A DNA stretch of 64,000 bases from Edaphobacter aggregans DSM 19364 (GCF_000745965.1 NZ_KN050788.1:175713-239712); one strand, 5' to 3'; shown: positions 17,386-25,722, numbered from the stretch's first letter. Made by a program: numbers and translations. Notes: generated by a model not told the origin, from the letters alone.

Positions 17386-18282
17386 CTAAACCCCTGCCGC
17401 CTGCTCCGCGCTCACCGCCGACCCGATCACCCGCACCTCAGGGCTCTCCTCCACGATCTCCAACGAGTAGCCCTGCAGCGGGCTCATCTTCACCATCTGC
17501 TGCGTGTACTCCTTCAGCATCGGCAGATCGACGTTCTTCACATACGTCCCTGTCAGGAAGAACTTCCCCGGCCCCGACATATGGATCGAGGTCGCCGTCG
17601 CCGCCGCCAGGGCCTTGTGATACAGCTTCTTGAACTCCACGCACCGCGCGTCGCCCTTCTTCGCCCCGGCAAAGACCTCCTCCGGCTCCATGTCCAGAAA
17701 GCGCAGCCGCATCGCCCGATGTCCCATGATGCCCTCAAGATGGCCGCGTCCCCCGCACCCGCAGAACGTCTCCTTCTCGTCCAGCGTCACCACCGTGTGG
17801 CCGCCCTCCCACACTCCCGGAGTGAACGGATACCTCCCATACCCGATCCCCATCCCCACCGTCCAAACCTGGATCATCGCGTCCAGCTTTCCATGCCGAG
17901 CCGCCAGCCCCGCCGCAACGCCGTCCGCATCGTTCAGCAGCGTCACCGGGCACGCAATCCCGTGGTCGTGCAGCTTCATGCTGATCGAATCCCGCAACCG
18001 CGTTCCCTTCAGCTGCGGAAGATTCGGAGCCTCCTCCACCACGCCGCTCTTCACCAGTCCGGGAACCGCAACCCCCACTGCGTCGAGATTCTTCTCTCCG
18101 TTCGCCGCCTGCACAATCTGCTCGCAGATCGTCTCCACCAGCGCATCCGTGTGCATCTCCACCAGCGCGCCGTAGTCGTCCTCATCCTCAGGAAAGCGGC
18201 GCAGCCCGTCCACCAGCTTGTGGTCCACCACAAGCCCCGTGTGAATCTGCTCCGATAACGTCACCCCAACTGACTTCGCCAT
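17386..18282 (-). CDS. ROK-family sugar kinase-like protein
   Basis: The 298-residue protein contains ROK landmarks: GVAVPGLV, a LLNDADGVAAG segment and the zinc-type signature ETFCGCGGRGHLEGIMG, where the usual last cysteine is a histidine. It lacks an N-terminal helix-turn-helix, so it is kinase-like rather than a ROK repressor. It probably phosphorylates glucose or an amino sugar, although the N-terminal ATP loop is poorly conserved (GVTLSEQIHTG). Its stop lies about 90 bases from the convergent aldo/keto reductase gene, and it follows sthA in the same direction, 51 bases from the sthA stop. Confidence 0.8.
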   Translation of the reverse strand: MAKSVGVTLSEQIHTGLVVDHKLVDGLRRFPEDEDDYGALVEMHTDALVETICEQIVQAANGEKNLDAVGVAVPGLVKSGVVEEAPNLPQLKGTRLRDSISMKLHDHGIACPVTLLNDADGVAAGLAARHGKLDAMIQVWTVGMGIGYGRYPFTPGVWEGGHTVVTLDEKETFCGCGGRGHLEGIMGHRAMRLRFLDMEPEEVFAGAKKGDARCVEFKKLYHKALAAATATSIHMSGPGKFFLTGTYVKNVDLPMLKEYTQQMVKMSPLQGYSLEIVEESPEVRVIGSAVSAEQAAGV

Positions 18283-18333
18283 CTCGACCTCGCATCCGGA
18301 CCATCGTCAAATCGCGTCTCTCGCCCGTCTCTC

Positions 18334-19731
18334 TTACTCGAACTTGCTCACGCGATTCAATCCGTTGAAAGCCGCCACTTTATAACATTCCGCCAGAGTT
18401 GGGTAGTTGAACACCGTATCTACGAAATATTCGATCGTTCCGCCCAGCGCCATCACGGCCTGCCCGATGTGCAGCAGCTCGCTCGCTCCCTCGCCGATCA
18501 CGTGCACACCCAGGATCGAATGATTCTCCCGGTGAAAGATCAGCTTCAGCCTTCCCGTCGTATCCCCGCGAATCTGCCCGCGTGCAATCTCGCGATAGTA
18601 CGCCACACCAACCTCGTACGGAACATCCTCTTCCGTCAGCTGTTCCTCGGTCTTTCCGATAAAGCTGATCTCCGGAATCGTATAGATCCCATACGGATAG
18701 AAGCTCGGGTTTGAGACCACCGTGTCGTCCCCAAACGCCCGCGCCGCGCCAATCCTTCCCTGCTCCATCGAGACCGACGCCAGCGACGGAAACCCGATCA
18801 CGTCGCCCGCCGCAAAGATGTTCCCAACCTTCGTCCGAAAGTCCTTGTCCACCGGAATGCGTCCACGCTTGTCCGCCTCGATCCCCACGCACTCCAGGTT
18901 CAGCTCGTCCACATTGCCCTGCCGCCCGACCGCATACAGCAGCGCGTCTCCCTGGACCTTCTTCTTGCTCTCCAGATTCGCCACCACGCCGCCCTCGGCG
19001 ATCTCCTCCACCGACTCCACCTCTTCGCCCAGCCGCATCGTCACCCGCGAATCGCGCAGATGGTAGCTCAGCGCCTCCACAATCTCCTGGTCGGCAAACT
19101 CCAGCAGACGCGGCCTCCGCTCGATCAGCGTCACCCGCACGCCCAGCGCCGCAAACATACACGTATACTCCACGCCGATCACGCCGCCGCCCACCACAAT
19201 CATCGTCTTCGGCAGGTTCACCAGCTCCAGAACCTGGTCGCTGTTGATGATCGTCTTGCCGTTGATCGGAACCTTGTCCGAGCTCGCCGGCTTCGTTCCC
19301 GTCGCAATCAGCGTGCTCTTCGTCTCATACACCGTCGCGCCGCGCGAGTTCGTCACCTTCAGGTGCGTCGGGTCTTCGAAGCTTGCTATCCCCGACAGCA
19401 TCTCGACGTTGTTGCGCGAGAGCTGCGCCTCCGTCACGTCGATCTCCGTCTTGATCACGTGCTGAACCCGGAACGCCAGATCCGCCATCGTGATCCGCTC
19501 CTTCACCCGGTAGTTCATCCCATAGATCGACTTGTAGTTGTACCCCGACAGATGCAGCACCGCCTCGCGCATCGTCTTGGAAGGAATCGTGCCCGTGTTG
19601 ATCGAGACGCCGCCCAGCACCTCGCGCATCTCCACCAGAGCAACCTTCTTGCCCAGCTTCGCCGCATAGATCGCCGCGCGGTGCCCCGCCGGGCCGGACC
19701 CGATTACGATCAGATCGTACACACCGCTCAT
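18334..19731 (-). CDS. sthA: Soluble NAD(P) transhydrogenase
   Basis: SthA is a cytoplasmic FAD enzyme that moves hydride between NADPH and NAD. The 465-residue protein has the FAD loop VIGSGPAGHRAA, the segment GGVSINTGTIPSKTMREA where disulfide reductases carry two cysteines but here carry none, the NAD-binding VVGGGVIGVEY and the C-terminal dimerisation domain (ELLHIGQAVMALGGTIEYF). Loss of the redox cysteines separates it from lipoamide dehydrogenase. It is of normal length. A ROK-family gene lies just downstream. Confidence 0.95.
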   Translation of the reverse strand: MSGVYDLIVIGSGPAGHRAAIYAAKLGKKVALVEMREVLGGVSINTGTIPSKTMREAVLHLSGYNYKSIYGMNYRVKERITMADLAFRVQHVIKTEIDVTEAQLSRNNVEMLSGIASFEDPTHLKVTNSRGATVYETKSTLIATGTKPASSDKVPINGKTIINSDQVLELVNLPKTMIVVGGGVIGVEYTCMFAALGVRVTLIERRPRLLEFADQEIVEALSYHLRDSRVTMRLGEEVESVEEIAEGGVVANLESKKKVQGDALLYAVGRQGNVDELNLECVGIEADKRGRIPVDKDFRTKVGNIFAAGDVIGFPSLASVSMEQGRIGAARAFGDDTVVSNPSFYPYGIYTIPEISFIGKTEEQLTEEDVPYEVGVAYYREIARGQIRGDTTGRLKLIFHRENHSILGVHVIGEGASELLHIGQAVMALGGTIEYFVDTVFNYPTLAECYKVAAFNGLNRVSKFE

Positions 19732-19985
19732 AGACTCCAGACTCTTTCGCGCGTCTTCCGCCGCGGTTCGGTTAGCGAAACTGCCTCTTCCCTGTCAGCC
19801 GGCAGAGCAAATGCCCGCCCTTTCGGACCGGCGCAGCTCTATCCCCGTATCTCGAATCGTTCACAAAAGATCCAGCACGCACCGGCCAGTCCCCTGAACA
19901 CGTCTCTATGCCAAAACTACCACACAGCCACGGCCCGCCAGATTAGACTCCGACCGCGATACACTCCCGTCTACACTTATCGACG

Positions 19986-20630
19986 ATGCTCCGCTGCGCC
20001 ATCACCGACCGAACCATCTTTCCCGGCGACGACGACCAGCGCATCGCCGCCCTCATCCACCAGGCCTCCCTCTGGTCCCAACAGGGCATCGAGATCATCC
20101 AGCTCCGCGAAAAGGACCTCCCCGCCTCCGATATCGCCGACATCGCCCGCCAGATCCTCAAGCTCATCGCCTCCTCGCGCTCCATCCTCATCATCAACAC
20201 CTCCGTCGAGGCCGCCATCGCCGCCCGCGCCCCCGGCGTCCACATCAGCTCCCACCACGGAGCCATCTCCCAACTCGAGGTCCGCCGCCGCTTCTCCGCC
20301 GCCGGCCTCCCCGACCCCATCATCACCATCTCCTGCCACAGCCTCAACGAAATCCGCCGCGCCAGCGTCCACACCCCCGACGCCATCCTCTTCGCCCCCG
20401 TCTTCGGAAAGGTCATCGCCGGCAAGACCGTCACTCCCGCCGCCGGCCTCCGAACCCTCAGCGAGGCCTGCCAGGCCGCCAGCCCCATCCCGGTCCTCGC
20501 CCTCGGCGGAGTCACCCTCGGCCGAGCCCAGATGTGCCTCAACGCCGGAGCCGCCGGAATCGCCGGAATCCGCATCTTCCACAACTACAACCCCCTCACC
20601 CCAGACCAGACCAAACCCTCCACCACCTGA
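19986..20630 (+). CDS. thiE: Thiamine phosphate synthase
   Basis: ThiE joins HMP pyrophosphate and thiazole phosphate to thiamine phosphate. The 214-residue TIM barrel shows LRCAITD, IIQLREKDL, VHISSHHG, ISCHSLNEI, APVFGKVI and the phosphate loop LALGGV. It is an isolated gene with no TPP riboswitch visible in the 254 bases before it. Substitutions such as INTSVEAA for the usual INDRVDVA mark it as a divergent member. Confidence 0.85.
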   Translation: MLRCAITDRTIFPGDDDQRIAALIHQASLWSQQGIEIIQLREKDLPASDIADIARQILKLIASSRSILIINTSVEAAIAARAPGVHISSHHGAISQLEVRRRFSAAGLPDPIITISCHSLNEIRRASVHTPDAILFAPVFGKVIAGKTVTPAAGLRTLSEACQAASPIPVLALGGVTLGRAQMCLNAGAAGIAGIRIFHNYNPLTPDQTKPSTT

Positions 20631-20687
20631 TCCCCCAGCCAAACAGGTGCATAGCGTTTTGCCGAACGCCGCCCGACCAGGAGAATT

Positions 20688-20726
20688 GTCATCCTGAGCG
20701 GAGCGCAGCGAAGGCGAAGGACCTGC
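20688..20726 (+). repeat. Dispersed GTCATCCTGAGCGGAGCG element
   Basis: GTCATCCTGAGCGGAGCGCA followed by GCGAAGGCGAAGGACCTG matches the element at 12954, with small changes in its second half. Confidence 0.7.
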
Positions 20727-20740
20727 ATTTGCCTTGGTCC

Positions 20741-21058
20741 TGCCGGGTGCCCCATGTCTCGATTTTGAGACATGGGTTCGCAGGATGCCGGAACGTCCGC
20801 TCACGCGGCTTCATCCCATGATTTGGGAACAATCGCGCAAAGCACGATCCACCTTTGCCGTTGCTTCTGGGTACCCCGAGGCTTTAGCCTCGGGTCTCTC
20901 AAGCACGCCGCGAAAGTCGGGGTCCCCAGCCAGCTTGCTGGCTGGGGTGAAAAGCGGCTACCGCTCTGCCGAAGGCCCAATCCCAACCTCCGCACCGGCA
21001 CAAAATCCAGATCGCTCCGCGCCCACACCCCGCAAAATCCGATGTCAAGCCCCCTGAA
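20741..21058 (+). repeat. Structured intergenic repeat, copy A
   Basis: The element of about 318 bp has a diverged partner at 22418-22695. It contains three hairpins: CCCATGTCTC/GAGACATGGG with a six-base loop (20751-20776), CCCGAGGC-TTTA-GCCTCGGG (20875-20894) and an 11-bp CCCCAGCCAGC stem with a TT loop (20924-20947). The ends of both copies match closely (GCTCTGCCGAAGGCCCAATC… to GATGTCAAGCCCC). Base changes between the copies preserve the stems. Confidence 0.8.
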
Positions 21059-21086
21059 TCGGCCACCGCCGGCCCTCTCCCAATCC

Positions 21087-21122
21087 GTCATTCTGAGCGC
21101 AGCGCAGCGGAGCGAAGAATCC
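21087..21122 (+). repeat. Dispersed GTCATTCTGAGC element
   Basis: GTCATTCTGAGCGCAGCGCA followed by GCGGAGCGAAGAATCC is a variant of the elements at 12954 and 20688. Confidence 0.65.
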
Positions 21123-21373
21123 CTGTATTTCGCCTGGGTCGCGCCACGTTCCCGCGGAAGAACCGCACACCGTTGAGTTCAAGCCGCTGTCATGCACCAA
21201 TCGCGCAGGCTTCAACCTGCGCTTTCAGATCATCCGTCTGCAACACAAACTGGCGCATGATCGCTCGCCCCTCTCCCAGGAGCGTCCTCCAGCCCATAAA
21301 TTGGGCAGTGTGCAATATTTGATATAGGCGTATGAACGCTCAACATGCCGAGCGCGATCGGAGAAAAGATAAT

Positions 21374-22360
21374 ATGCGTGCGATTCGATTTGAAGGGGCC
21401 GGTGGTCCGGAAGTAATCAAGCTGGTAGAGGAGGCCCAACCGACGCTCCGGCCGCACGACCTTCTGGTTCGGGTAAAGGCCGCGGGAATCAACCGCGCTG
21501 ACATTATCCAGCGGCAGGGTTACTACGGCGAAAATCCGGACTTCGGCGACTCCCTGCTTCCTGGTCTGGAGATTGCCGGCGAAGTCGTCGAAACCGGACC
21601 CGCCGTGATGGGTTTTCGTCCCGGCGACCGCGTCATGGCAATCGTCGGCGGTGGCGGCTATGCCGAATACGCCCGTGTCGACTACCGCATGGCCATGTGC
21701 GTCCCCAGTCGGCTCACATACCCCGAGGCTGCGGCTGTCCCTGAAGTTTTCGTCACCGCGCACGAAGCTCTCCTTCACCTCGGAGAACTTGCCCCGGGCG
21801 GCTGGGCCCTCATTCACGCCGCCGCAGGCGGTGTCGGCTCCGCTGCTGTGCAATTGGCGCATGCGCTTGGTGCCCGTAGCGTTTTTACCGCGTCTGGTCA
21901 GGATCGCATCCAGCGCGTGCACGAAGTGGGTGGCACTGTTGGCGTCGACTACAAGAACCAGGACTTTCTCGCTGTCGCGCTTGAGGCGACCGGCGGACGT
22001 GGGGTCGACGTAGTTGTCGACTTTATTGGCGGTTCCTATCTCGATCGCAACCTGCGGGCGCTTGTCCCGGGTGGACGGCTCGTTCAAGTTGGCCTGCTGG
22101 ACGGCGAAGATGCCAGGCTGCCGTTCGGTCTCATCATCCACAACCACCTGCGAATCATTGGAACCGTAATGAAATCCCGGAGCTTTGAAGACAAGCAGGC
22201 GATGACAACTCGATTTCGTGACCGCTGGCTTGAGTCTTTCGCGCAAGGCCAGCTTGTCCCGCTCGTCGCCCGCACATTTCCTCTGGGGCAGGCCGCCGAA
22301 GCGCATCTTTCCATGGAAGCCTCCGGCAACGTAGGCAAGGTCGTTCTCACCATTGACTGA
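21374..22360 (+). CDS. NAD(P)H-quinone oxidoreductase, zinc-independent MDR family
   Basis: The protein of about 328 residues matches the PIG3/QOR branch of the medium-chain reductases. It opens MRAIRFEGAGGPEVIKLVE with VRVKAAGINRADIIQRQGYY, and its nucleotide-binding turn is AAGGVGSAAVQLA. It lacks the catalytic zinc cysteines of alcohol dehydrogenases. It likely reduces quinones or enones with NADPH. The start at 21374 follows GGAGAAAAGATAAT; an upstream ATG at 21332 would add a polar 14-residue tail. The gene sits between two direct copies of a structured repeat. Confidence 0.9.
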   Translation: MRAIRFEGAGGPEVIKLVEEAQPTLRPHDLLVRVKAAGINRADIIQRQGYYGENPDFGDSLLPGLEIAGEVVETGPAVMGFRPGDRVMAIVGGGGYAEYARVDYRMAMCVPSRLTYPEAAAVPEVFVTAHEALLHLGELAPGGWALIHAAAGGVGSAAVQLAHALGARSVFTASGQDRIQRVHEVGGTVGVDYKNQDFLAVALEATGGRGVDVVVDFIGGSYLDRNLRALVPGGRLVQVGLLDGEDARLPFGLIIHNHLRIIGTVMKSRSFEDKQAMTTRFRDRWLESFAQGQLVPLVARTFPLGQAAEAHLSMEASGNVGKVVLTID

Positions 22361-22417
22361 AGCTACAACCCAACATCCATAAAGGTCATTTCTGCACCCA
22401 GCGCACCCAGCGCCGAG

Positions 22418-22695
22418 TGCCGGGTGCCCCGTGTCTCGATTCTGAGACATGGGTTCGCGGGATGCCGGAACATCCACTCACGCGGCTTCATCTCATGATT
22501 GGGAACAATCGTGCGAAGCACGATCCGCCCTCGCCTTTGCCTCTGAGGTAGGCCCGGGCTTCAGCCCGGGCACCAAAAAGCCGCGCCCAAGGCGCAACCG
22601 CTCTGCCGAAGGCCCAATCCCAACCTTCCACACCGGTACAAATTCCAGATCGCTCCGCGCCCACACCCCGCAAAATCCGATGTCAAGCCCCCCGA
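22418..22695 (+). repeat. Structured intergenic repeat, copy B
   Basis: This is the direct repeat of copy A, about 278 bp. The first hairpin keeps its fold with one G-T wobble (CCCGTGTCTC/GAGACATGGG). The second changes both arms together to GCCCGGGC-TTCA-GCCCGGGC (22552-22571). The third hairpin of copy A is absent. Confidence 0.8.
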
Positions 22696-22800
22696 AACAC
22701 TGTTGCTGCCGTCAAACACAGTAATATCAATAACTTCCGGCCAAAAATAATCCTCCAAAGAGCGCCGATTAATTTCACTCACCTCGCTAAAATAGAAACT

Positions 22801-22842
22801 GAAAGATAAAAAGCTCCGGGATCCCGGGGCTTTTTATCTTTC
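22801..22842. terminator. 42-bp near-perfect palindrome, probable bidirectional terminator
   Basis: The arms GAAAGATAAAAAGCTCCGGG and CCCGGGGCTTTTTATCTTTC pair along 21 bp with one G-T wobble and almost no loop. Each strand shows a GC-rich core followed by a T run (GGGGCTTTTT), as in a two-way terminator. No intact gene ends right at it on either side. Confidence 0.6.
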
Positions 22843-22950
22843 GCACGTAAGTCCTTGCGATTCAATATTTTTACCTCTAAACCATTTTAATCGAATATTT
22901 TAGCCTGCTGAAAACTCATAACCTAAAGAAAATAAAACGTTTACAAGACA

Positions 22951-22967
22951 CCCCCCCCGGGGGGGGG
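22951..22967. repeat. C8G9 homopolymer palindrome
   Basis: Eight C are followed by nine G one base before the stop codon of the DinB gene. It could be a terminator hairpin for that gene or an assembly or sequencing artefact. Confidence 0.6.
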
Positions 22968-22968
22968 C

Positions 22969-23481
22969 CTAGAACCGCTCATCCGCCGAAGGCCCATAGA
23001 TCGCCGGAACCGCCGCCTCATTCAGCCGCAGATACACCGTCAGCTGCCCGCGATGGTGTGCCCAGTGGTTGATCACGCCGTTCTGGATATTCACATACCG
23101 CGGCTCATCGGTAATCAGCCGTCCGCCGGCTTTTAGCCTCCAGTTCGTCATCAGGTGTTCATCGGCCGTCGACTCGAGCGCCGCGCGAGCCTTCTTCATG
23201 CTCTCGTCGAAGATCGCCAGAAGCTCCGGTGTCTTGGTCCACTCCTTCGGCTTGTCCTTGTTCTCGCCGGCGGGAGCGAAGTCCAGCTCGTCGCGGTTGA
23301 TCATCGCGTCGATCCAGCCCGGCATCGAAGCCACCAGCGAGGCCAGATAGCCCAGCTTCATCGACCTCTCATGCGGAGCCCAGTCGTTCTGGCCTTCGGG
23401 AACGCGCTCAAGCGCCTTTCGCGTCCCTGCCTCCTCGCGCTTCAGCTCGTCCAGAAAAAGGTCCTTCAGCGGCACACTCAT
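22969..23481 (-). CDS. DinB-family protein
   Basis: The 170-residue four-helix protein matches DinB/YfiT-like metal-binding proteins. The helix 4 motif NHWAHHRGQLTVYLRL carries the metal-ligand histidines. The first-helix ligand is unclear because the usual N-terminal HMLDH-type motif is replaced by LGYLASLVASMPGW. Family members include thiol transferases with zinc or nickel sites, and most have no known substrate. It reads away from a divergent intergenic region and ends at the C8G9 run. Confidence 0.85.
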   Translation of the reverse strand: MSVPLKDLFLDELKREEAGTRKALERVPEGQNDWAPHERSMKLGYLASLVASMPGWIDAMINRDELDFAPAGENKDKPKEWTKTPELLAIFDESMKKARAALESTADEHLMTNWRLKAGGRLITDEPRYVNIQNGVINHWAHHRGQLTVYLRLNEAAVPAIYGPSADERF

Positions 23482-23595
23482 CTCGAAGATCCTCCTTTAC
23501 CTGCAGAGAGCCTACCGACATCCTCCTGACACCCTCCTGTCAGGAGTTGAAACCAGACGGTGAAATGTGACGAAGAGCACTGAGGAGCACTGCTG

Positions 23596-24093
23596 CTACT
23601 CGCGGTCATACACCGTCGTCGTATCGAACTCGCCCGCAGGCATCGTGACATGCGTCGCCTTCCGCAGCTTCTTCCCGCCGCTCGCGAGCTGATACTTCGC
23701 CTCGATTGTTCCATCCGCGCCCTGAAACCGCACGCGCTCCGTCACCACCAGCACCGCGCCCTTCCACTCGCCCTTAACGCTCAGGATGCGAAACGGAGCA
23801 TCGGCCGGAAACAGCATGCCCATCGGAGTCTCGCCCGAGCCCACGCGAAATCGCAGCGTGTAGCTCTGCTTCGACTCCGGCCGCTCGATCGCCACCGCGA
23901 TCGCCATCTCCTCGCCGGCCTGCGTCACAGTCTCGCTCTGCTTCTCGGGCGGAGGAACCTGCCCAAAATCGCTCTCCGCGACCTTCAGCCGCCAAACGCC
24001 GTTCAGGTCCGGCCGCGCCGCCGCCCGCTGAGCCACCGCGCCTGCGGTTAGCACGACCATCAAGAAAATCGCAAGAACACGGAACCGGACCAT
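23596..24093 (-). CDS. Exported hypothetical protein, divergent from padR
   Basis: The 165-residue protein has a signal peptide (MVRFRVLAIFLMVVLTAGAVAQ) and then PDLNGVWRLKVAESDFGQVPPPEKQ, a pattern shared by many acidobacterial periplasmic proteins of unknown function. A lipocalin-like beta-barrel fold is possible from the alternating strands. The ATG at 24093 follows ACGGAGTTGTCA. It is divergent from padR, and a 13-bp palindrome lies between the two starts, so it may be under PadR control. Confidence 0.75.
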   Translation of the reverse strand: MVRFRVLAIFLMVVLTAGAVAQRAAARPDLNGVWRLKVAESDFGQVPPPEKQSETVTQAGEEMAIAVAIERPESKQSYTLRFRVGSGETPMGMLFPADAPFRILSVKGEWKGAVLVVTERVRFQGADGTIEAKYQLASGGKKLRKATHVTMPAGEFDTTTVYDRE

Positions 24094-24120
24094 TGACAAC
24101 TCCGTACTAATAGGTAAATT

Positions 24121-24133
24121 ATGACACTGTCAT
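24121..24133. promoter_or_regulatory. Probable PadR operator
   Basis: ATGACACTGTCAT is a perfect 13-bp palindrome overlapping the padR start codon (24132). It lies just downstream of a plus-strand promoter TTGACA (24093-24098), 16 bases, TAAATT (24115-24120). PadR proteins usually repress their own gene from ATG…CAT-type dyads. The promoter would give an almost leaderless padR mRNA. Confidence 0.6.
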
Positions 24134-24638
24134 GAATGACCTAATAATCCTTACCCTTCTTCTGGAAGGCCCCAAACATGGTTACCGCCTCAAGCAGGAG
24201 ACCGCGATGTTCGGAGCGAAGCAGCAGTTCCATAACAACACGATCTACCCCCTGCTGAGCCGCCTGCTTCAAGAGAAACTGATCTCGCAGCGCGAAGGAG
24301 AAGGGGAACGCGGGCAGACGCGTCTTCTCTACGAGCTCACCCCCAACGGCCGACAGCATCTCGTCAAGACTCTGGCCGAGTTCACCGAGACCGATGCCGA
24401 TAACGAGGGCGCATTCCGGATGCGCGTCGGACTCTTCGATCTTCTCGACGTCGCCACGCGCCGCCGCATTCTCGACCTTCGCGAACGCTGCCTGGTCTCC
24501 CGGCTCAAGCGCCTGGAGGCGATCGGCAACTCGCGCACGATCTCCGGCTGGCCTGCCGAGAGCTTCAACTTTGTTGTCTCCAGCATTGAGCGCGAGCGGG
24601 AGTGGATCGTCAAGATGTTCGCGCAGATCGAATCCTGA
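24132..24638 (+). CDS. PadR-family transcriptional regulator
   Basis: The 168-residue protein has the PadR winged helix at its N terminus (LIILTLLLEGPKHGYRLKQE, then IYPLLSRLLQEKLISQREGEGERGQTRLLYELTPNGRQHL) and a helical C-terminal dimerisation region of the Vir/PadR type. PadR repressors respond to small phenolics or other toxic compounds. A candidate operator overlaps its start. A methyltransferase-like membrane gene follows 21 bases downstream, so the two are probably one operon. Confidence 0.93.
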   Translation: MNDLIILTLLLEGPKHGYRLKQETAMFGAKQQFHNNTIYPLLSRLLQEKLISQREGEGERGQTRLLYELTPNGRQHLVKTLAEFTETDADNEGAFRMRVGLFDLLDVATRRRILDLRERCLVSRLKRLEAIGNSRTISGWPAESFNFVVSSIEREREWIVKMFAQIES

Positions 24639-24659
24639 ACGAACCAGCAAGGAGGTCTT

Positions 24660-25235
24660 ATGCGCTTTTCCCCGCTGTTCCGTTACGCCAACTCGCTCTG
24701 GCTCTTCTTCGCCCTCTACTTCCTGACGCAGTATCGTCCTGTACGAGTCAAACGAAATGGAGTCATCTCGATCCTCTCCGTCGAACGCCTCTGCGCGATT
24801 CTTGGAGTGGGACTGGTCTTCTTCCCTCGTCTCCACCTCTCGATTCTTGCGCGGCCGTTTCACACGAGTTCTGCCATCGCGACCGCCGGCTTCGTGCTCG
24901 TCGTCCTGGGACTGGCCTTCGCAGCGTGGGCGCGCGATGTGCTGGGCCGCAACTGGAGCGGACGCGTGATCATTCAGGACAGCCACCAGCTCATCACGTC
25001 GGGCCCATACGCTTACGTTCGCCATCCGCTTTACACCGGAATCATCGCTGGAATCGCCGGCATGGTGCTTCTTGTGGGAGATCTCGGGGCGCTGACTGGC
25101 TTCTTCTTCGCGCTCGCCTTTACTCTGCTGAAGGCCGCGCGGGAAGAACGGCTGCTGGAGGCAGAGTTCGGCCCCGCCTACGCCGCCTATCGCGAACGCA
25201 CCGGCGCTCTGCTTCCGCGCCTAGCCCACGTTTAG
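24660..25235 (+). CDS. Isoprenylcysteine carboxyl methyltransferase-like membrane protein
   Basis: The 191-residue protein has four to five membrane helices and the ICMT/PEMT-type C-terminal signature: SGPYAYVRHPLYTGII, then EERLLEAEFGPAYAAYRERTGALLPRL. This part binds S-adenosylmethionine and methylates lipid-like substrates at the membrane in characterised relatives. The bacterial substrate is unknown. It is cotranscribed with padR; GGAGG five bases before the ATG supports the start. Confidence 0.9.
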   Translation: MRFSPLFRYANSLWLFFALYFLTQYRPVRVKRNGVISILSVERLCAILGVGLVFFPRLHLSILARPFHTSSAIATAGFVLVVLGLAFAAWARDVLGRNWSGRVIIQDSHQLITSGPYAYVRHPLYTGIIAGIAGMVLLVGDLGALTGFFFALAFTLLKAAREERLLEAEFGPAYAAYRERTGALLPRLAHV

Positions 25236-25254
25236 ACCACGTTCCTAGTGACGC

Positions 25255-25554
25255 TCAGGTTCCCGGCAGAAGCTGCGACGTCATCAGTCCATTCTCATTG
25301 CCCGGGCCCGAGCCGCTGTAGAGCAGATACACCGTCTTCTCGGTCCTGAGCATCGTCGCGCAGTTCTCGTAGTCTGACCGGTGATAGTTCAGCTGCGCCT
25401 GCCCGCCGATGTGGTTGTCCGGCGGCAGCGGCGTGCCGTCGGGATGGAAGATCAGCTGGCCAATAAACTTGCCTCCACTCATCAGCCATATCCGCGGCGG
25501 AAATGTGTTGGATGAGTACATCACCTCATAATCGTTGATCAGAGTAAGTGCCAT
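25255..25554 (-). CDS. Small hypothetical protein
   Basis: The 99-residue frame starts at ATG 25554 behind GGAGACTAACG and codes MALTLINDYEVMYSSNTFPPRIWLMSG… with LIFHPDG, and no signal peptide or membrane segment. The strand-rich pattern suggests a small beta fold. I do not recognise the family. Good codon bias and a clear ribosome binding site support a real gene. It is convergent with the ICMT-like gene, with 19 bases between stops. Confidence 0.65.
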   Translation of the reverse strand: MALTLINDYEVMYSSNTFPPRIWLMSGGKFIGQLIFHPDGTPLPPDNHIGGQAQLNYHRSDYENCATMLRTEKTVYLLYSGSGPGNENGLMTSQLLPGT

Positions 25555-25722
25555 CGTTAGTCTCCACCTCTCACGGGCCCGGAGTACGCCAGCGATTATA
25601 GGCATGTTCTGCCTTCTTTTCTGTTCCCAAAGTTGGGTCTTTGCTAATTTCCGACGCCGAACCGGGGTAAAATCCCGTCACAGTCATCGGGCCCCAAGAG
25701 CACTGCACAGGAGAGGGACCAC

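Larger units (their letters stand above)
20631..21373. other. Long intergenic region made of dispersed repeats
   Basis: This 743-base gap contains two GTCAT(C/T)CTGAGC elements (20688 and 21087), repeat copy A (20741-21058), and a further hairpin of the GGCTTCA(A)CC type near 21201-21222. A tiny frame (MRQFVLQTDDLKAQVEACAIGA, minus strand) lies near 21193-21261 and is probably not a gene. The promoter of the following oxidoreductase should lie in the last 80 bases. Confidence 0.7.
22361..22968. other. Intergenic region: repeat copy B, then an A+T-rich tract
   Basis: After repeat copy B (22418-22695), the sequence turns sharply A+T-rich from about 22700 to 22950, unlike the rest of the window. 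On the minus strand from 22782, a frame opens VSEINRRSLEDYFWPEVIDITVFDG… and then runs into the repeat, as if the 5' end of a gene was cut by it. A 42-bp palindrome and a C8G9 run follow. Confidence 0.65.

Noticed and set aside
19732-19985. TPP riboswitch before thiE
   Set aside because: The conserved CUGAGA and ACCUGA-type motifs of the THI element are not found in this gap.
21193-21261. 22-residue minus-strand frame MRQFVLQTDDLK…
   Set aside because: It has a fair ribosome binding site, but is too short and lies in repeat-rich intergenic sequence; no support for a gene.
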